From NCBI RefSeq assembly GCF_039969785.1, contig NZ_JBDVNC010000005.1:186001-250000 (forward strand): DNA of 64,000 nt, written 5' to 3'. The translations under genes and the position numbers were made by a program. The notes beneath the pieces are model-generated. The model was not told the DNA's origin and did not search any database. It saw only the letters and a list, made by a program, of their open reading frames with translations. Positions 25,533-34,470 of this stretch are shown piece by piece. Numbering within the stretch: position 1 is the stretch's first letter; every line of letters starts with the position of its first letter. This DNA is from Shimia sp039969785 (lineage in GTDB: Bacteria; Pseudomonadota; Alphaproteobacteria; Rhodobacterales; Rhodobacteraceae).

Positions 25533-26475
25533 GACATTGATATTCATCGCCTTTGTGGTGGCCCTGGGCGTCGCATGGACGTTTCACAGGGCACGCCAGC
25601 AGGAACACAACGCCCAACAATCCTATCCACCCGAAGGCGAAGTTCTGAGCGTCGACGGGCATCCGGTACACGCGGTTGTCTTGGGAAGCGGGCCTGATCT
25701 GGTTCTCATTCACGGCTCGTCCGGAAACACCCGCGATTTTACCCATTCTCTGGCCGGACAGCTTTCTGACCGATACCGGGTGATTATTTTTGATCGACCC
25801 GGGCTGGGATACACGCCCCGGATTAACTCAACGGGCGCCACCATTCAGCAACAGGCATCCTTGCTGTCCAAGGCTGCGCGACAACTGGGGGCAACCCGTC
25901 CTATTGTGTTGGGTCAATCTTATGGCGGTGCGGTTGCGTTGGCCTGGGCGGTGCACGAGCCTGACAATATCGCCGCCCTGATTGTACTGGCTGGTGTGTC
26001 GCAACCATGGACCACACCGCTCAGCAATTTCTATCGCGTTACGTCCCATCCCATTCTCGGCCCGGCCGTCATTCCATTTCTGACAGCCTATGTCGATGAT
26101 GCGCGCGTGTCTCGGGAAATTGCGGCCATTTTCAATCCTCAATCCGCTCCTGCTGGGTATATCGATTATGTCGGCGCGGGCCTGACGCTACGCCGTTCAT
26201 CGTTGCGTGCGAATGCTGTACAACGTCATAACCTTTTGAATGAAATCAAAAGTTTACAACCCCATTACCCTGAAATCACAGTTCCCACCGAAATCTTGCA
26301 CGGCGATGCTGACACAACCGTTGGACTTGAAATCCACGCCCGCCCGCTCTCACAAACGGTTCCGGGATCTGTATTGACCGTATTGCCCGGCATCGGACAC
26401 ATGCCACAACATACGGCCCAACCTCAGGTTCTCGCCGCGATTGATCGTGCTGCGGTGCGTGCCGGATTGCACTAG
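25522..26475 (+). CDS. Alpha/beta-hydrolase with N-terminal membrane anchor
   Basis: 317 residues from a TTG start at 25522 inside the last codons of metA; no in-frame ATG precedes the domain. Residues 5-20 are hydrophobic (TLIFIAFVVALGVAWTF), a signal anchor. The hydrolase fold shows oxyanion loop LIHGSSGN, nucleophile elbow GQSYGGAVAL, a DADTTVG acid turn and the final GIGHMPQH histidine. Probably an esterase or lipase-like enzyme facing the periplasm. The overlap with metA suggests translational coupling, but a metabolic link is not evident. Confidence 0.82.
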   Translation: MASKTLIFIAFVVALGVAWTFHRARQQEHNAQQSYPPEGEVLSVDGHPVHAVVLGSGPDLVLIHGSSGNTRDFTHSLAGQLSDRYRVIIFDRPGLGYTPRINSTGATIQQQASLLSKAARQLGATRPIVLGQSYGGAVALAWAVHEPDNIAALIVLAGVSQPWTTPLSNFYRVTSHPILGPAVIPFLTAYVDDARVSREIAAIFNPQSAPAGYIDYVGAGLTLRRSSLRANAVQRHNLLNEIKSLQPHYPEITVPTEILHGDADTTVGLEIHARPLSQTVPGSVLTVLPGIGHMPQHTAQPQVLAAIDRAAVRAGLH

Positions 26476-26516
26476 GCGCACGCGCCCGTCATAGTGTTAG
26501 AAAACGGAGAGGTTTC

Positions 26517-27386
26517 ATGCAGTTGCCATTCGACGGTGCCATCAGCGAATATTACAAGGCCGACGCCCCGAAGGCCGTGCGCGACGGGATTACGCGCGCC
26601 GAAAAAAACGAAATTCTTGACCAGTCCTATCCGCATTCAGACAGATTGAACCGCAAGGCATACGAGTCTGAGCTACGATCACTCCAGATTGAGCTGGTCA
26701 AGATGCAGCGATGGGCCAAGGACACGAAAGCGCGCATCGCGATTGTGTTTGAAGGGCGAGATGCCGCCGGAAAAGGCGGCACAATTAAAAGGTTCCGGGA
26801 AAACCTTAACCCTCGCGGTGCCCGCGTTGTTGCGCTTTCCAAACCAACAGACGCTGAACAGACCCAATGGTATTTCCAACGCTACATTGATCATCTGCCC
26901 TCTGGTGGCGAAATCGTTTTCTATGACCGGTCCTGGTATAATCGCGGCGTCGTTGAAAAGGTGTTTGGCTTTTGTGAAGACGAGCAACGTGAACGGTTCT
27001 TCCGCCAGGTGTCCCCGTTGGAACAGACATTGGCAAATGACGGCATTCACCTTTTTAAGTTTTGGATGAATGTGGGCCGCGCTGAACAACTGCGCCGTTT
27101 CCTGTCACGCGAGAACGATCCGCTAAAGCAATGGAAGCTCAGCTGGATTGATGTCGAAGGTCTGAAACGCTGGGATGACTATACGGCGGCCATTTCGGAA
27201 ACCCTGACCCGCAGCCATAGTGACCACACGCCGTGGACGATTGTGCGCTCGGATGACAAACGCCGCGCCCGGCTGAATGCCATCCGCACGGTTCTGCACG
27301 CGATCGACTATGACCGCAAAGACGACAAGGCCATTGGTCAGATTGATACGAATATCTGCGGAGGCCCCGACATCTGGAATGCCTAA
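26517..27386 (+). CDS. ppk2: Polyphosphate kinase 2
   Basis: 289 residues, PPK2 class I length. Walker A is FEGRDAAGKGGTIKRF (residues 78-93), Walker B region EIVFYDRSWYNRGVVE, and the lid segment RFLSRENDPLKQWKLSWIDVEGL. It transfers phosphate between polyphosphate and nucleoside diphosphates, mostly forming NTP from NDP in this class. Start has AACGGAGAGG upstream. It overlaps the following TetR gene by 8 bp, so both are one transcription unit. Confidence 0.95.
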   Translation: MQLPFDGAISEYYKADAPKAVRDGITRAEKNEILDQSYPHSDRLNRKAYESELRSLQIELVKMQRWAKDTKARIAIVFEGRDAAGKGGTIKRFRENLNPRGARVVALSKPTDAEQTQWYFQRYIDHLPSGGEIVFYDRSWYNRGVVEKVFGFCEDEQRERFFRQVSPLEQTLANDGIHLFKFWMNVGRAEQLRRFLSRENDPLKQWKLSWIDVEGLKRWDDYTAAISETLTRSHSDHTPWTIVRSDDKRRARLNAIRTVLHAIDYDRKDDKAIGQIDTNICGGPDIWNA

Positions 27387-27999
27387 AAAGCGCGGTTATC
27401 ACCACGGCAATTTGCGTCAGGCCCTAGTTGAGGCAGCTCTCATGCTGATCGAAACCAAAGGTCCGACCGGCTTTACCCTGTCCGAAGCCGCCAAGCAGGC
27501 CGGCGTGACCCCCGCCGCCGTCTACCGGCACTTTGAAGGGCGTGAAGATCTTATTGCCGAAGCTGCGCGTCAGGGCTACGAGATATTTGCCGATCTGATG
27601 CAGTACGCTTTTGACAAGGGGCAACCTTCGGCGCTGGCGTCATTTGAGGCGACCGGGCGGGCCTATCTGGCCTTTGCGCGCCGCTATCCCGGGCATTACA
27701 TCGCCATGTTCGAAAGTGGCATTTCGATCAACCGCACCCCGGAACTGGCCGAGGTCGCAGGCCGTGCACGTGGCGTGATGGAGCACGCCGCCTCAGAGCT
27801 TAGCCAGCACATTCCACCAGACAAACGCCCCCCCGCCAGCATGTTTTCGGCCCATATCTGGGCCATGAGCCACGGCGTTGTTGAACTTTTTGCCCGCAAT
27901 TCGCCCGGCACCCAGTCACCGTTCCCCCCCGAGGATCTCTTGGAATCGGGCATCGGCGTCTATTTGCGCGGCCTTGGACTGATTAAGCCCGATTCATGA
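27379..27999 (+). CDS. TetR-family transcriptional regulator
   Basis: 206 residues from ATG 27379 (MPKKRGYHHGNLRQALVEAAL), overlapping the end of ppk2. The N-terminal helix-turn-helix is FTLSEAAKQAGVTPAAVYRHFEGREDLIAEAARQGY; the C-terminal half is a WHG-type ligand domain (FARRYPGHYIAMFESG, HIWAMSHGVVELF). It probably regulates its own ppk2-tetR-DUF900 unit. It overlaps the next start by ATGA. Confidence 0.9.
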   Translation: MPKKRGYHHGNLRQALVEAALMLIETKGPTGFTLSEAAKQAGVTPAAVYRHFEGREDLIAEAARQGYEIFADLMQYAFDKGQPSALASFEATGRAYLAFARRYPGHYIAMFESGISINRTPELAEVAGRARGVMEHAASELSQHIPPDKRPPASMFSAHIWAMSHGVVELFARNSPGTQSPFPPEDLLESGIGVYLRGLGLIKPDS

Positions 28000-29258
28000 A
28001 AAACATCACCTTACTGCCTCTGATCCTGACAATGGCGCTCACAGCATGCGGTGAGAAACAGTATAACGAAATCAACATCATGCCGGCGCCAACGGTCTAT
28101 TCCAGCGGCGTTCTGGATCCGTTTGGTGATCGAACAGCACGCGACATCGAAACTCAGACCAAATTGTTTTACGCCACAGACCGCGCCACGGCGACGCCGG
28201 ATGACGCCAGCGATTTTTATGCGAACCGACGAGGCGTCACGCTCAAGGTTGGCACAGCCACCGTCAGGATGACGCCCCCCGCGGCGGACGAAACCGAATT
28301 GCGCGATCTTACGACCCGCTCGCAAACGGGCAAAAAACGTAAACTTAGGGTGACCGGGGTACAAGAGATCGGGCCACTGCCCAACAACGCGCCCAACCCG
28401 CTGATCGATCAGCCCGCGCCACAAACGTTGGCCGATACCAAACGCACTTTCCGCAATGACATTAACACACAACTGGCCCGCTCAGGCAGCCGCGATGCTT
28501 TTATCTATATCCATGGCTATAACGTCGATTTCGAATACCCCACTCTGGTTTCCAGAGAACTCCAGCACTATCTGGGCTATCGTGGGGCTTTCATCAGCTA
28601 CAACTGGCCTGCCACGCCAAGTCGGCTGGCCTATTTCAAGGACCTTGAAACGGCTGATGCAACGCGCCGCAACCTGCGCGCGTTGATCGAGTTTCTGTCC
28701 GACGAAACAAATGTGCGCCGCATTCACCTGATCGGCTACAGCGCAGGGTCTCGGCTGGCTTTTGAAACCGTGTATCAGATCGCGCTGCAACGAAAGGCAG
28801 GGCATGACCGTGTCCGGTTGGGACAGGTCATTCTGATAGGAAGTGACCTTGACCGAACCTACTTTACCGAAGCTGTGGCCGATGGATTGCTTAACAGCCT
28901 GGATCACATGTCGATCTATATGTCGGGCGACGATTCTGCATTGGCCATGTCCAAGATTGTGTTCGGCAAACACCGTCTGGGCCAGATTTGGGAGACCGAT
29001 GAACGCACCGCGCCTTATGAACGCAGACTTGCCGAAATAGACAAACTGTCTTTGATTGACGTCACTGATGCCGAAGGCGCCGGGATCGGCAATGGTCATT
29101 GGTATTTCCGCTCTTCCCCGTGGGCCAGCAGCGATATTTTCCTGACTTTGATCGACGCACAGACACCGCAGAACCGTGGGCTGGTGCGGCGCGAAAATTC
29201 GGCGGTGTGGACCTTCCCCGAAGATTATCCGGTGCGGTTACAACAGCTTAATAGATAG
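27996..29258 (+). CDS. DUF900 alpha/beta-hydrolase lipoprotein
   Basis: 420 residues. A lipoprotein signal (LTMALTAC, cysteine at residue 18) predicts attachment to a membrane. The DUF900 alpha/beta-hydrolase core shows FIYIHGYNVDFEYP, RGAFISYNWPATPSRLAYFKD, IHLIGYSAGSRLAFE (serine elbow GYSAGS) and a C-terminal NGHWYFRSSPWASSD with the likely histidine. The role of such proteins is unknown; esterase activity at the envelope is inferred. It overlaps the TetR stop codon (ATGA). Confidence 0.85.
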   Translation: MKNITLLPLILTMALTACGEKQYNEINIMPAPTVYSSGVLDPFGDRTARDIETQTKLFYATDRATATPDDASDFYANRRGVTLKVGTATVRMTPPAADETELRDLTTRSQTGKKRKLRVTGVQEIGPLPNNAPNPLIDQPAPQTLADTKRTFRNDINTQLARSGSRDAFIYIHGYNVDFEYPTLVSRELQHYLGYRGAFISYNWPATPSRLAYFKDLETADATRRNLRALIEFLSDETNVRRIHLIGYSAGSRLAFETVYQIALQRKAGHDRVRLGQVILIGSDLDRTYFTEAVADGLLNSLDHMSIYMSGDDSALAMSKIVFGKHRLGQIWETDERTAPYERRLAEIDKLSLIDVTDAEGAGIGNGHWYFRSSPWASSDIFLTLIDAQTPQNRGLVRRENSAVWTFPEDYPVRLQQLNR

Positions 29259-29274
29259 CCCATGCAGGAACGAA

Positions 29275-29302
29275 AAAGGCCGCCCAAACCAGGGCGGCCT
29301 TT
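29275..29302. terminator. Bidirectional terminator between the DUF900 gene and rpsI
   Basis: AAAGGCCGCCC AAACCA GGGCGGCCTTT, a perfect 11-bp stem with A and T tracts on the two sides, serving both convergent transcripts. Confidence 0.9.
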
Positions 29303-29323
29303 CCAATATCTTGTCCAATAAGC

Positions 29324-29809
29324 TTAACGCTTGGAGAACTGGAACGAACGACGCGCTTTGCGCTTACCGTATTTCTTACGTTCCACAACGCGGCTGTCGC
29401 GGGTCAGGAAGCCAGCGGCTTTCAGAGCGCCACGCAAGGAGGGTTCATAAAGCTGCAGAGCTTTAGAAATACCATGCTTAACGGCTCCGGCCTGACCAGT
29501 CAGACCACCACCTTTGACGGTGGCAACAACGTCGAATTCACCTTCAACGCCAGCAACCTGAAACGGCTGACGAAGGATCAGCTGCAGAACTGGACGCGCA
29601 AAGTAGGTGTCCTGATCTTTGCCATTCACGGTAACCTTGCCCGAACCGGGTTTGATCCACACGCGGGCAACAGCGTCTTTACGCTTGCCAGTGGCATATG
29701 AGCGGCCAAATTCGTCACGAACAGGTTCGCGCGGGGCTGCGATTTCGACAATAGCTTCTGCACCGGCAACGGCGTTCAGCTCTTCAAGCGAGTTGATTTG
29801 ATCAGCCAT
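29324..29809 (-). CDS. rpsI: 30S ribosomal protein S9
   Basis: 161 residues; the first 35 form the N-terminal extension seen in alphaproteobacterial S9. The core YATGKRKDAVARVWIKPGSGKVTVN and the C-terminal RDSRVVERKKYGKRKARRSFQFSKR (ends in the invariant basic SKR that reaches the ribosomal P site) are intact. Second gene of the rplM-rpsI operon, 3 bp after rplM. Confidence 0.98.
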   Translation of the reverse strand: MADQINSLEELNAVAGAEAIVEIAAPREPVRDEFGRSYATGKRKDAVARVWIKPGSGKVTVNGKDQDTYFARPVLQLILRQPFQVAGVEGEFDVVATVKGGGLTGQAGAVKHGISKALQLYEPSLRGALKAAGFLTRDSRVVERKKYGKRKARRSFQFSKR

Positions 29810-29812
29810 TGA

Positions 29813-30271
29813 TTAGCTCCGGGTGTTCTTTTTGTTCATGGACTTAACATCCAGCACTTCAGGCTGCTGAGCCTCATGTGGATGTTCGGCACCGGCATAG
29901 ACACGCAGGTTGGTCATAACCTGACGCGACAGACGGTTGCCCGGCAGCATGCGCTGAACGGCTTTGGTCACCACGCGTTCGGGGTGATTGCCTTCCAGAA
30001 TCTGCTGCTTGGTACGGGATTTGATCCCACCCGGATGTCCGGTGTGCCAATAGAAGTTTTCCTGACGCTTCTTGCCAGTCAGCTGGATTTTGTCCGCATT
30101 GATCACGATGACATTGTCACCCATGTCCATGTGCGGCGTAAAAGAGGCCTTGTGCTTGCCGCGCAAGCGCATGGCAACGATCGACGCCAAACGGCCCAAC
30201 ACCACGCCTTCGGCGTCGATGATGATCCATTTCTTGTCGATGTCTGCCGGAGTAGCAGAGAAGGTTTTCAT
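29813..30271 (-). CDS. rplM: 50S ribosomal protein L13
   Basis: 152 residues. Family segments KWIIIDAEGVVLGRLAS, GDNVIVINADKIQLTGKK and YWHTGHPGGIKS are present, with PHEAQQPEVLDV near the end. First gene of the universal rplM-rpsI pair. A well-formed sigma-70 promoter lies 74-101 bp upstream. L13 binds 23S rRNA early in 50S assembly. Confidence 0.98.
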   Translation of the reverse strand: MKTFSATPADIDKKWIIIDAEGVVLGRLASIVAMRLRGKHKASFTPHMDMGDNVIVINADKIQLTGKKRQENFYWHTGHPGGIKSRTKQQILEGNHPERVVTKAVQRMLPGNRLSRQVMTNLRVYAGAEHPHEAQQPEVLDVKSMNKKNTRS

Positions 30272-30344
30272 GTTGTGTCTTCCAATTTTGGTGGCGGGTT
30301 GTCAAAAACCGGCAATCCGGCCTCAACAGTCATTCGATGGGCGG

Positions 30345-30372
30345 GTTATAAAGCAGTCACTTGTCACGTCAA
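30345..30372 (-). promoter_or_regulatory. Sigma-70 promoter of rplM-rpsI
   Basis: On the minus strand TTGACG (30372-30367), 16 bp, TATAAC (30350-30345). About 65-70 nt of leader follow before rplM. Confidence 0.65.
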
Positions 30373-30460
30373 GCGCAGAAAATCTTATTTACACAAGCAA
30401 AAACAGCAAGTTACAAAATAGGTATTAAAATACCCCATGTTTTTGCAACCTAATTGGTCC

Positions 30461-31459
30461 CTACATTTCGGGAACGCAGATTTCATCGCGCATAATGGCC
30501 AAAATCGTGCGCCACACCAGCGACGCCATGATGATGATCAACAGGATCAGCACGGCTGTACCAATCACAACATGTGCAAACGATCCGGCCATGACGGCAA
30601 ATCGAAAAGACGCGATGGACAAGGCCGCCACAGGAAAGCTTAGCGCCCACCAGGACAACGCAAAAGGAAGCCGCACGAATTTCGGCGCCTGCACCGCGAC
30701 CAGCGCGGCAAAAACATAACCCGAATTCAGCAGGATACGGGCAAAGCTGTCCAGCTCACCCGTCAGCGTTACATAGGCAGAAAACCCAACCATGGGCGGC
30801 GCAACCAGAACAACCAGCGTTGGCAACAGTTTGGCCGGAATGGGGTCATGAAAAATTAACCGGTTGAAGACCAGCGTCAAAAGCACGCCCCAAAACACGA
30901 TCCCGGTCGAGAAAAACAACCATGACAGTTCGATATATCCCAGCTGTACACCGGCAACCGGGGCCACGACATTTCCAACTGCCGGAATGAACCAAGCAGG
31001 TGTCAGCTGACCCACCTCAAAGCTACGTTGACTAATCCACCCGGAAATCACGGCCAGCGTCAAAAATCCCTGCAACACAACGCCGACAAGCCAAACAATG
31101 CGCGCAACGCTCTCTGAGTGGGGTAATATCGCTGCCCCAATCAGCAATAAACCAATCGAAATTGCCGGAAAGAACGCCATCCGCCCCGGATGGCGCCACT
31201 CGGCCATGACTGCCTCGGGATATCGGATCAGTTTAACCAAATAGAGGCTGGCGATGATGACAAAGGCAGCAATGCCAAACCACAAGACACCCTGGGACAG
31301 CGCGTACCCTGTATCCAGAACAACATGGGCGCTGCGCAAAGCCAGAGAAAACCCCATCAGTCCCATAATGCACGCAAACATCGGCACCGGAAAATACATC
31401 AACCGGGACATTGCCGACTGTGACGTGGCATCTTCGGTGTCTCTATCAACTTCAATCAT
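30461..31459 (-). CDS. TDT/SLAC1-type anion channel or tellurite-resistance (TehA) family protein
   Basis: 332 residues from ATG 31459, preceded by GGGGAAGTAAG; a longer frame to 31543 is not supported. About ten hydrophobic helices with the TDT pattern: FPVPMFACIMGLMGFSLALR, RYPEAVMAEWRHPGRMAFFPAISIGLLLIG, VAGVQLGYIELSWLFFSTGIVFWGVLLTL. Members carry anions, C4-dicarboxylates or sulfite, or confer tellurite resistance, so the substrate is open. Inner membrane. It lies downstream of the PaaI-type thioesterase on the same strand, 76 bp apart. Confidence 0.85.
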   Translation of the reverse strand: MIEVDRDTEDATSQSAMSRLMYFPVPMFACIMGLMGFSLALRSAHVVLDTGYALSQGVLWFGIAAFVIIASLYLVKLIRYPEAVMAEWRHPGRMAFFPAISIGLLLIGAAILPHSESVARIVWLVGVVLQGFLTLAVISGWISQRSFEVGQLTPAWFIPAVGNVVAPVAGVQLGYIELSWLFFSTGIVFWGVLLTLVFNRLIFHDPIPAKLLPTLVVLVAPPMVGFSAYVTLTGELDSFARILLNSGYVFAALVAVQAPKFVRLPFALSWWALSFPVAALSIASFRFAVMAGSFAHVVIGTAVLILLIIIMASLVWRTILAIMRDEICVPEM

Positions 31460-31535
31460 TCTTACTTCCCCAGATGAAACCGGCAGCAATCGCGGTTTCA
31501 CAGTCTTGTATTGCGGGTGACCTTTGTCACCCAGA

Positions 31536-31961
31536 TCACCCACGCTTGGGCGGGATTGCGTATGTCATATTGGCGCGCGCCACAGGTTCTGAACTGCCTT
31601 CAGAAAAGATCAGAATATCCGTGACAGACAATGTGCGCCCCAGCTTGAGCATCCGCGCCTGGGCAAGCAGGTCCTGCCCGGCAGCCGGTTTTCGCATAAA
31701 GTCAATTGAGCAATTGGTTGTCACTGTCAACGCCTCCGCACCGATACATGCCATCGTCGCGATATAAGCCGTGACATCCGCCAACGCAAACATCGCGGGC
31801 CCCGAAACCGTGCCGCCCGGACGCAGATGGCGCTCAGCCACTTTCAGCCGCACAACCGTATTGACGCCATCCATCTTCTCGATGACATAATCGTCCCGAA
31901 CCTGCGGGAACACTTCCACAAGAAAATTGGTCATGTCCTCAGGGCTCATAACAGCCTGCAT
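31536..31961 (-). CDS. PaaI-type hotdog thioesterase
   Basis: 141 residues, one hotdog domain. RPGGTVSGPAMFALADVTAYIAT holds the active-site helix with Asp, and TTNCSIDFMRKPAAGQDLLAQARMLKLGRTLSVTDI is the usual second half. It hydrolyses acyl- or aryl-CoA esters. It is divergent from an enoyl-CoA hydratase, 56 bp apart, which fits an acyl-CoA role. Confidence 0.88.
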   Translation of the reverse strand: MQAVMSPEDMTNFLVEVFPQVRDDYVIEKMDGVNTVVRLKVAERHLRPGGTVSGPAMFALADVTAYIATMACIGAEALTVTTNCSIDFMRKPAAGQDLLAQARMLKLGRTLSVTDILIFSEGSSEPVARANMTYAIPPKRG

Positions 31962-32017
31962 ACTTTTCCTCCCGGCTCCGCAGCGCTAAGCTCGCTCCAA
32001 ACCCAAGGGAGAGCAAG

Positions 32018-32803
32018 ATGGAAATCCTGCAACGTCAAGATAATAACGCAATCGTCACTCTTACGATGAACGCGCCCGAACGTTTGAACGCGTTGTCTGA
32101 CGAAATGCTGGCCGCTCTGCAATCTCAGCTTGATGCTCTGGCTCAGGACACATCTGTGCGCGCCATCATCATCAATGGCGCAGGAAAGGCATTTTGCGCC
32201 GGGCATGACCTCAAACAGATGACCGCAGGCCGTCAATCCCCAGACGGCGGCAAAGCCTATTTCAAGGACCTGTTTGATCGCTGCGCCACCATGATGCAGA
32301 CCATTCAGAAACTCCCCCAACCGGTGATCGCACAGGTACACGGCATCGCCACAGCCGCCGGATGCCAGCTTGTCGCCACATGTGACATGGCGGTTGCGGC
32401 CCATGGCACGCGGTTTGGTGTCAACGGGGTCAATATCGGGCTGTTCTGCTCGACCCCGATGGTTGCCCTGACCCGCAACATCCCGCACAAGCAAGCGTTT
32501 GAAATGTTGACCACAGGTCAGTTCATCGACACCGCCCGCGCCCAGGATCTGGGCCTGATCAACACGTCCGTTCCCGCCCAGGACCTTGCATCAACCACTC
32601 AGGACCTGGCCGAAAGGGTTGCGGAAAAGCTAAGTGTGGCCGTCAAAATCGGAAAACAGGCGTTTTATACGCAGCTTCAGATGCCCTTGGATCAGGCCTA
32701 TACCTATACAGGCGACGTGATGGTCGAAAACATGATGCACCGTGATACCCAGGAAGGCATCAGCGCATTTCTGGAAAAACGCGACCCGGACTGGTCTCAG
32801 TAA
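32018..32803 (+). CDS. Enoyl-CoA hydratase/isomerase family protein
   Basis: 261 residues, crotonase fold. Oxyanion-hole segments GAGKAFCAGHDLKQM and HGIATAAGCQLVATCDMAVA are clear. The first catalytic glutamate position seems to be replaced (AAGCQL, where hydratases have AxGGGxEL). C-terminal TQEGISAFLEKRDPDW matches the family. The general reaction is hydration or isomerisation of an enoyl-CoA. The changed active-site residues suggest a divergent, ECHDC3-like member whose activity is uncertain. Start has AGGGAGAGCAAG. Confidence 0.88.
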   Translation: MEILQRQDNNAIVTLTMNAPERLNALSDEMLAALQSQLDALAQDTSVRAIIINGAGKAFCAGHDLKQMTAGRQSPDGGKAYFKDLFDRCATMMQTIQKLPQPVIAQVHGIATAAGCQLVATCDMAVAAHGTRFGVNGVNIGLFCSTPMVALTRNIPHKQAFEMLTTGQFIDTARAQDLGLINTSVPAQDLASTTQDLAERVAEKLSVAVKIGKQAFYTQLQMPLDQAYTYTGDVMVENMMHRDTQEGISAFLEKRDPDWSQ

Positions 32804-32964
32804 CCTTCCCAACGGAAAATCCCGGTGCATCCCCTCTTTCTGAATGCGCAGTATTTTGCTTAAATTGTTTCCATATTGAGACACCTGTTTTTCCAATTTC
32901 TCTGTAGGTGGCTCTGCAGTCTCGTGCCATAAGCAAATCAGAGCGAACGCGTTCTATACGCATT

Positions 32965-33042
32965 CTTCGGGTCGCCGATGGCACAAGGTCCCTCCTGGGT
33001 CACCTCTCTCTGGCCACGCCACATGACCGCGGCGACCCGAAG
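32965..33042 (+). promoter_or_regulatory. Structured leader upstream of trmFO
   Basis: CTTCGGGTCGCC (32965-32976) pairs perfectly with GGCGACCCGAAG (33031-33042). Inside are two small hairpins: GGTCCC-TCCT-GGG(TC)ACC (32987-33004) and TGGC-CAC-GCCA (33011-33021), giving a three-way junction. GGTCA (32998-33002) could instead pair with TGACC (33024-33028), so two exclusive folds exist. It ends 36 nt before the trmFO start. No known riboswitch class was recognised. Confidence 0.5.
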
Positions 33043-33078
33043 CGACACGCCCCCTTTTCAAAACACTCGTCCTGCCCT

Positions 33079-34434
33079 ATGTCGCCCACTATGACACAAG
33101 AATTGCATATCGTCGGCGGCGGCATGGCCGGGTCCGAGGCCGCATGGCAGGCCGCACAAATGGGTGTGAACGTGGTGATCCACGAAATGCGTCCCAAGAT
33201 CGAAACCTTTGCGCACCGTACCGGCAATCTGGCCGAAATGGTGTGTTCCAACTCGTTCCGCTCTGACGATGATGAACAAAATGCCGTGGGCTTGCTGCAT
33301 TGGGAAATGCGCGCGGCCAACGGGCTGATCATGGCGACCGCTGACAAACACCGCCTGCCCGCCGGTGGCGCGCTGGCCGTTGACCGCGATCCGTTCTCCG
33401 AAAGCGTGACTGCCGCGCTGCACGCGCTGCCCAATGTGCGGGTCGAACCCGGCGAAATCACGGAACTCCCCGGCGAAGGTCACTGGATCTTCGCAACCGG
33501 CCCGCTCACTTCTGCAGGTCTTGGGGCCGCCATTCAGGCTGAAACCGGCGCCGAACGTCTCGCCTTTTTTGATGCCATTGCCCCAATTGTCTATGCCGAC
33601 TCGATCGACATGGATGTGGCGTGGATGCAATCGCGCTACGACAAGGGTGAAACCGAGGCGGAACAGAAAGCCTATCTCAACTGCCCAATGACCCGCGACC
33701 AATACGAGGCGTTTATCGACGCATTGCTGGTTGCTGACAAAACCGAATTTCACGAAGGTGAAACCGCAGGCTATTTTGACGGCTGCCTGCCAATCGAGGT
33801 CATGGCTGAACGTGGACGCGAAACCCTTCGTTTTGGTCCAATGAAACCGGTTGGCCTGACCAACATGCACAAGCCCGACGAAAAAGCCTACGCCGTCGTC
33901 CAATTGCGTCGCGACAATGCATTAGGAACGCTATTTAACATTGTGGGATTTCAGACAAAAATGAAATACGGAGCGCAAACCGATGTGTTTCGCATGATCC
34001 CCGGTCTGGAAAACGCGTCCTTTGCCCGGCTGGGGGGTATTCACCGCAATACGTTCCTGAATTCCCCTACTTTGCTGGACGAACAGATGCGCCTGAAATC
34101 GCGTCCTAATATCCGTTTCGCCGGACAGGTCACTGGCGTCGAAGGTTATGTTGAAAGCGCAGCGATGGGGCTTTTGGCAGGCCGTATGGCGGCGGCTGAA
34201 ATTCTGGGAAGGCCGTTGCCGGAAACGCCACTAAACACCGCCATGGGCGCACTTGTGCACCACATCACCGGCGGCGCCGAGGCCAAAACCTTTCAGCCCA
34301 TGAATGTCAATTTTGGCCTGTTCCAGCCTGTTGAAGGTCTCAAGGGTGGTCGCCGAGGCCGCAAAGATCGCTACAAGGCCTATACAGACCGCGCCAAAAC
34401 GGACTGGCAATCATGGTTGGACGCACAATCCTGA
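33079..34434 (+). CDS. trmFO: Methylenetetrahydrofolate-tRNA-(uracil-5-)-methyltransferase
   Basis: 451 residues from ATG 33079 (a second ATG at 33091 would give 447; neither has a clear Shine-Dalgarno site). FAD-dependent enzyme forming ribothymidine-54 in tRNA with methylene-THF as carbon donor. The FAD-binding start LHIVGGGMAGSEAAWQAAQMG, NLAEMVCSNSFRSDD, YLNCPMTRDQYEAF, and C-terminal FAGQVTGVEGYVESAAMGLLAG are diagnostic. The leader RNA before it may control expression. Confidence 0.95.
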   Translation: MSPTMTQELHIVGGGMAGSEAAWQAAQMGVNVVIHEMRPKIETFAHRTGNLAEMVCSNSFRSDDDEQNAVGLLHWEMRAANGLIMATADKHRLPAGGALAVDRDPFSESVTAALHALPNVRVEPGEITELPGEGHWIFATGPLTSAGLGAAIQAETGAERLAFFDAIAPIVYADSIDMDVAWMQSRYDKGETEAEQKAYLNCPMTRDQYEAFIDALLVADKTEFHEGETAGYFDGCLPIEVMAERGRETLRFGPMKPVGLTNMHKPDEKAYAVVQLRRDNALGTLFNIVGFQTKMKYGAQTDVFRMIPGLENASFARLGGIHRNTFLNSPTLLDEQMRLKSRPNIRFAGQVTGVEGYVESAAMGLLAGRMAAAEILGRPLPETPLNTAMGALVHHITGGAEAKTFQPMNVNFGLFQPVEGLKGGRRGRKDRYKAYTDRAKTDWQSWLDAQS

Positions 34435-34470
34435 CTGGACGAAGACGCCCGGTTTGGCTTTACTGCCCCT

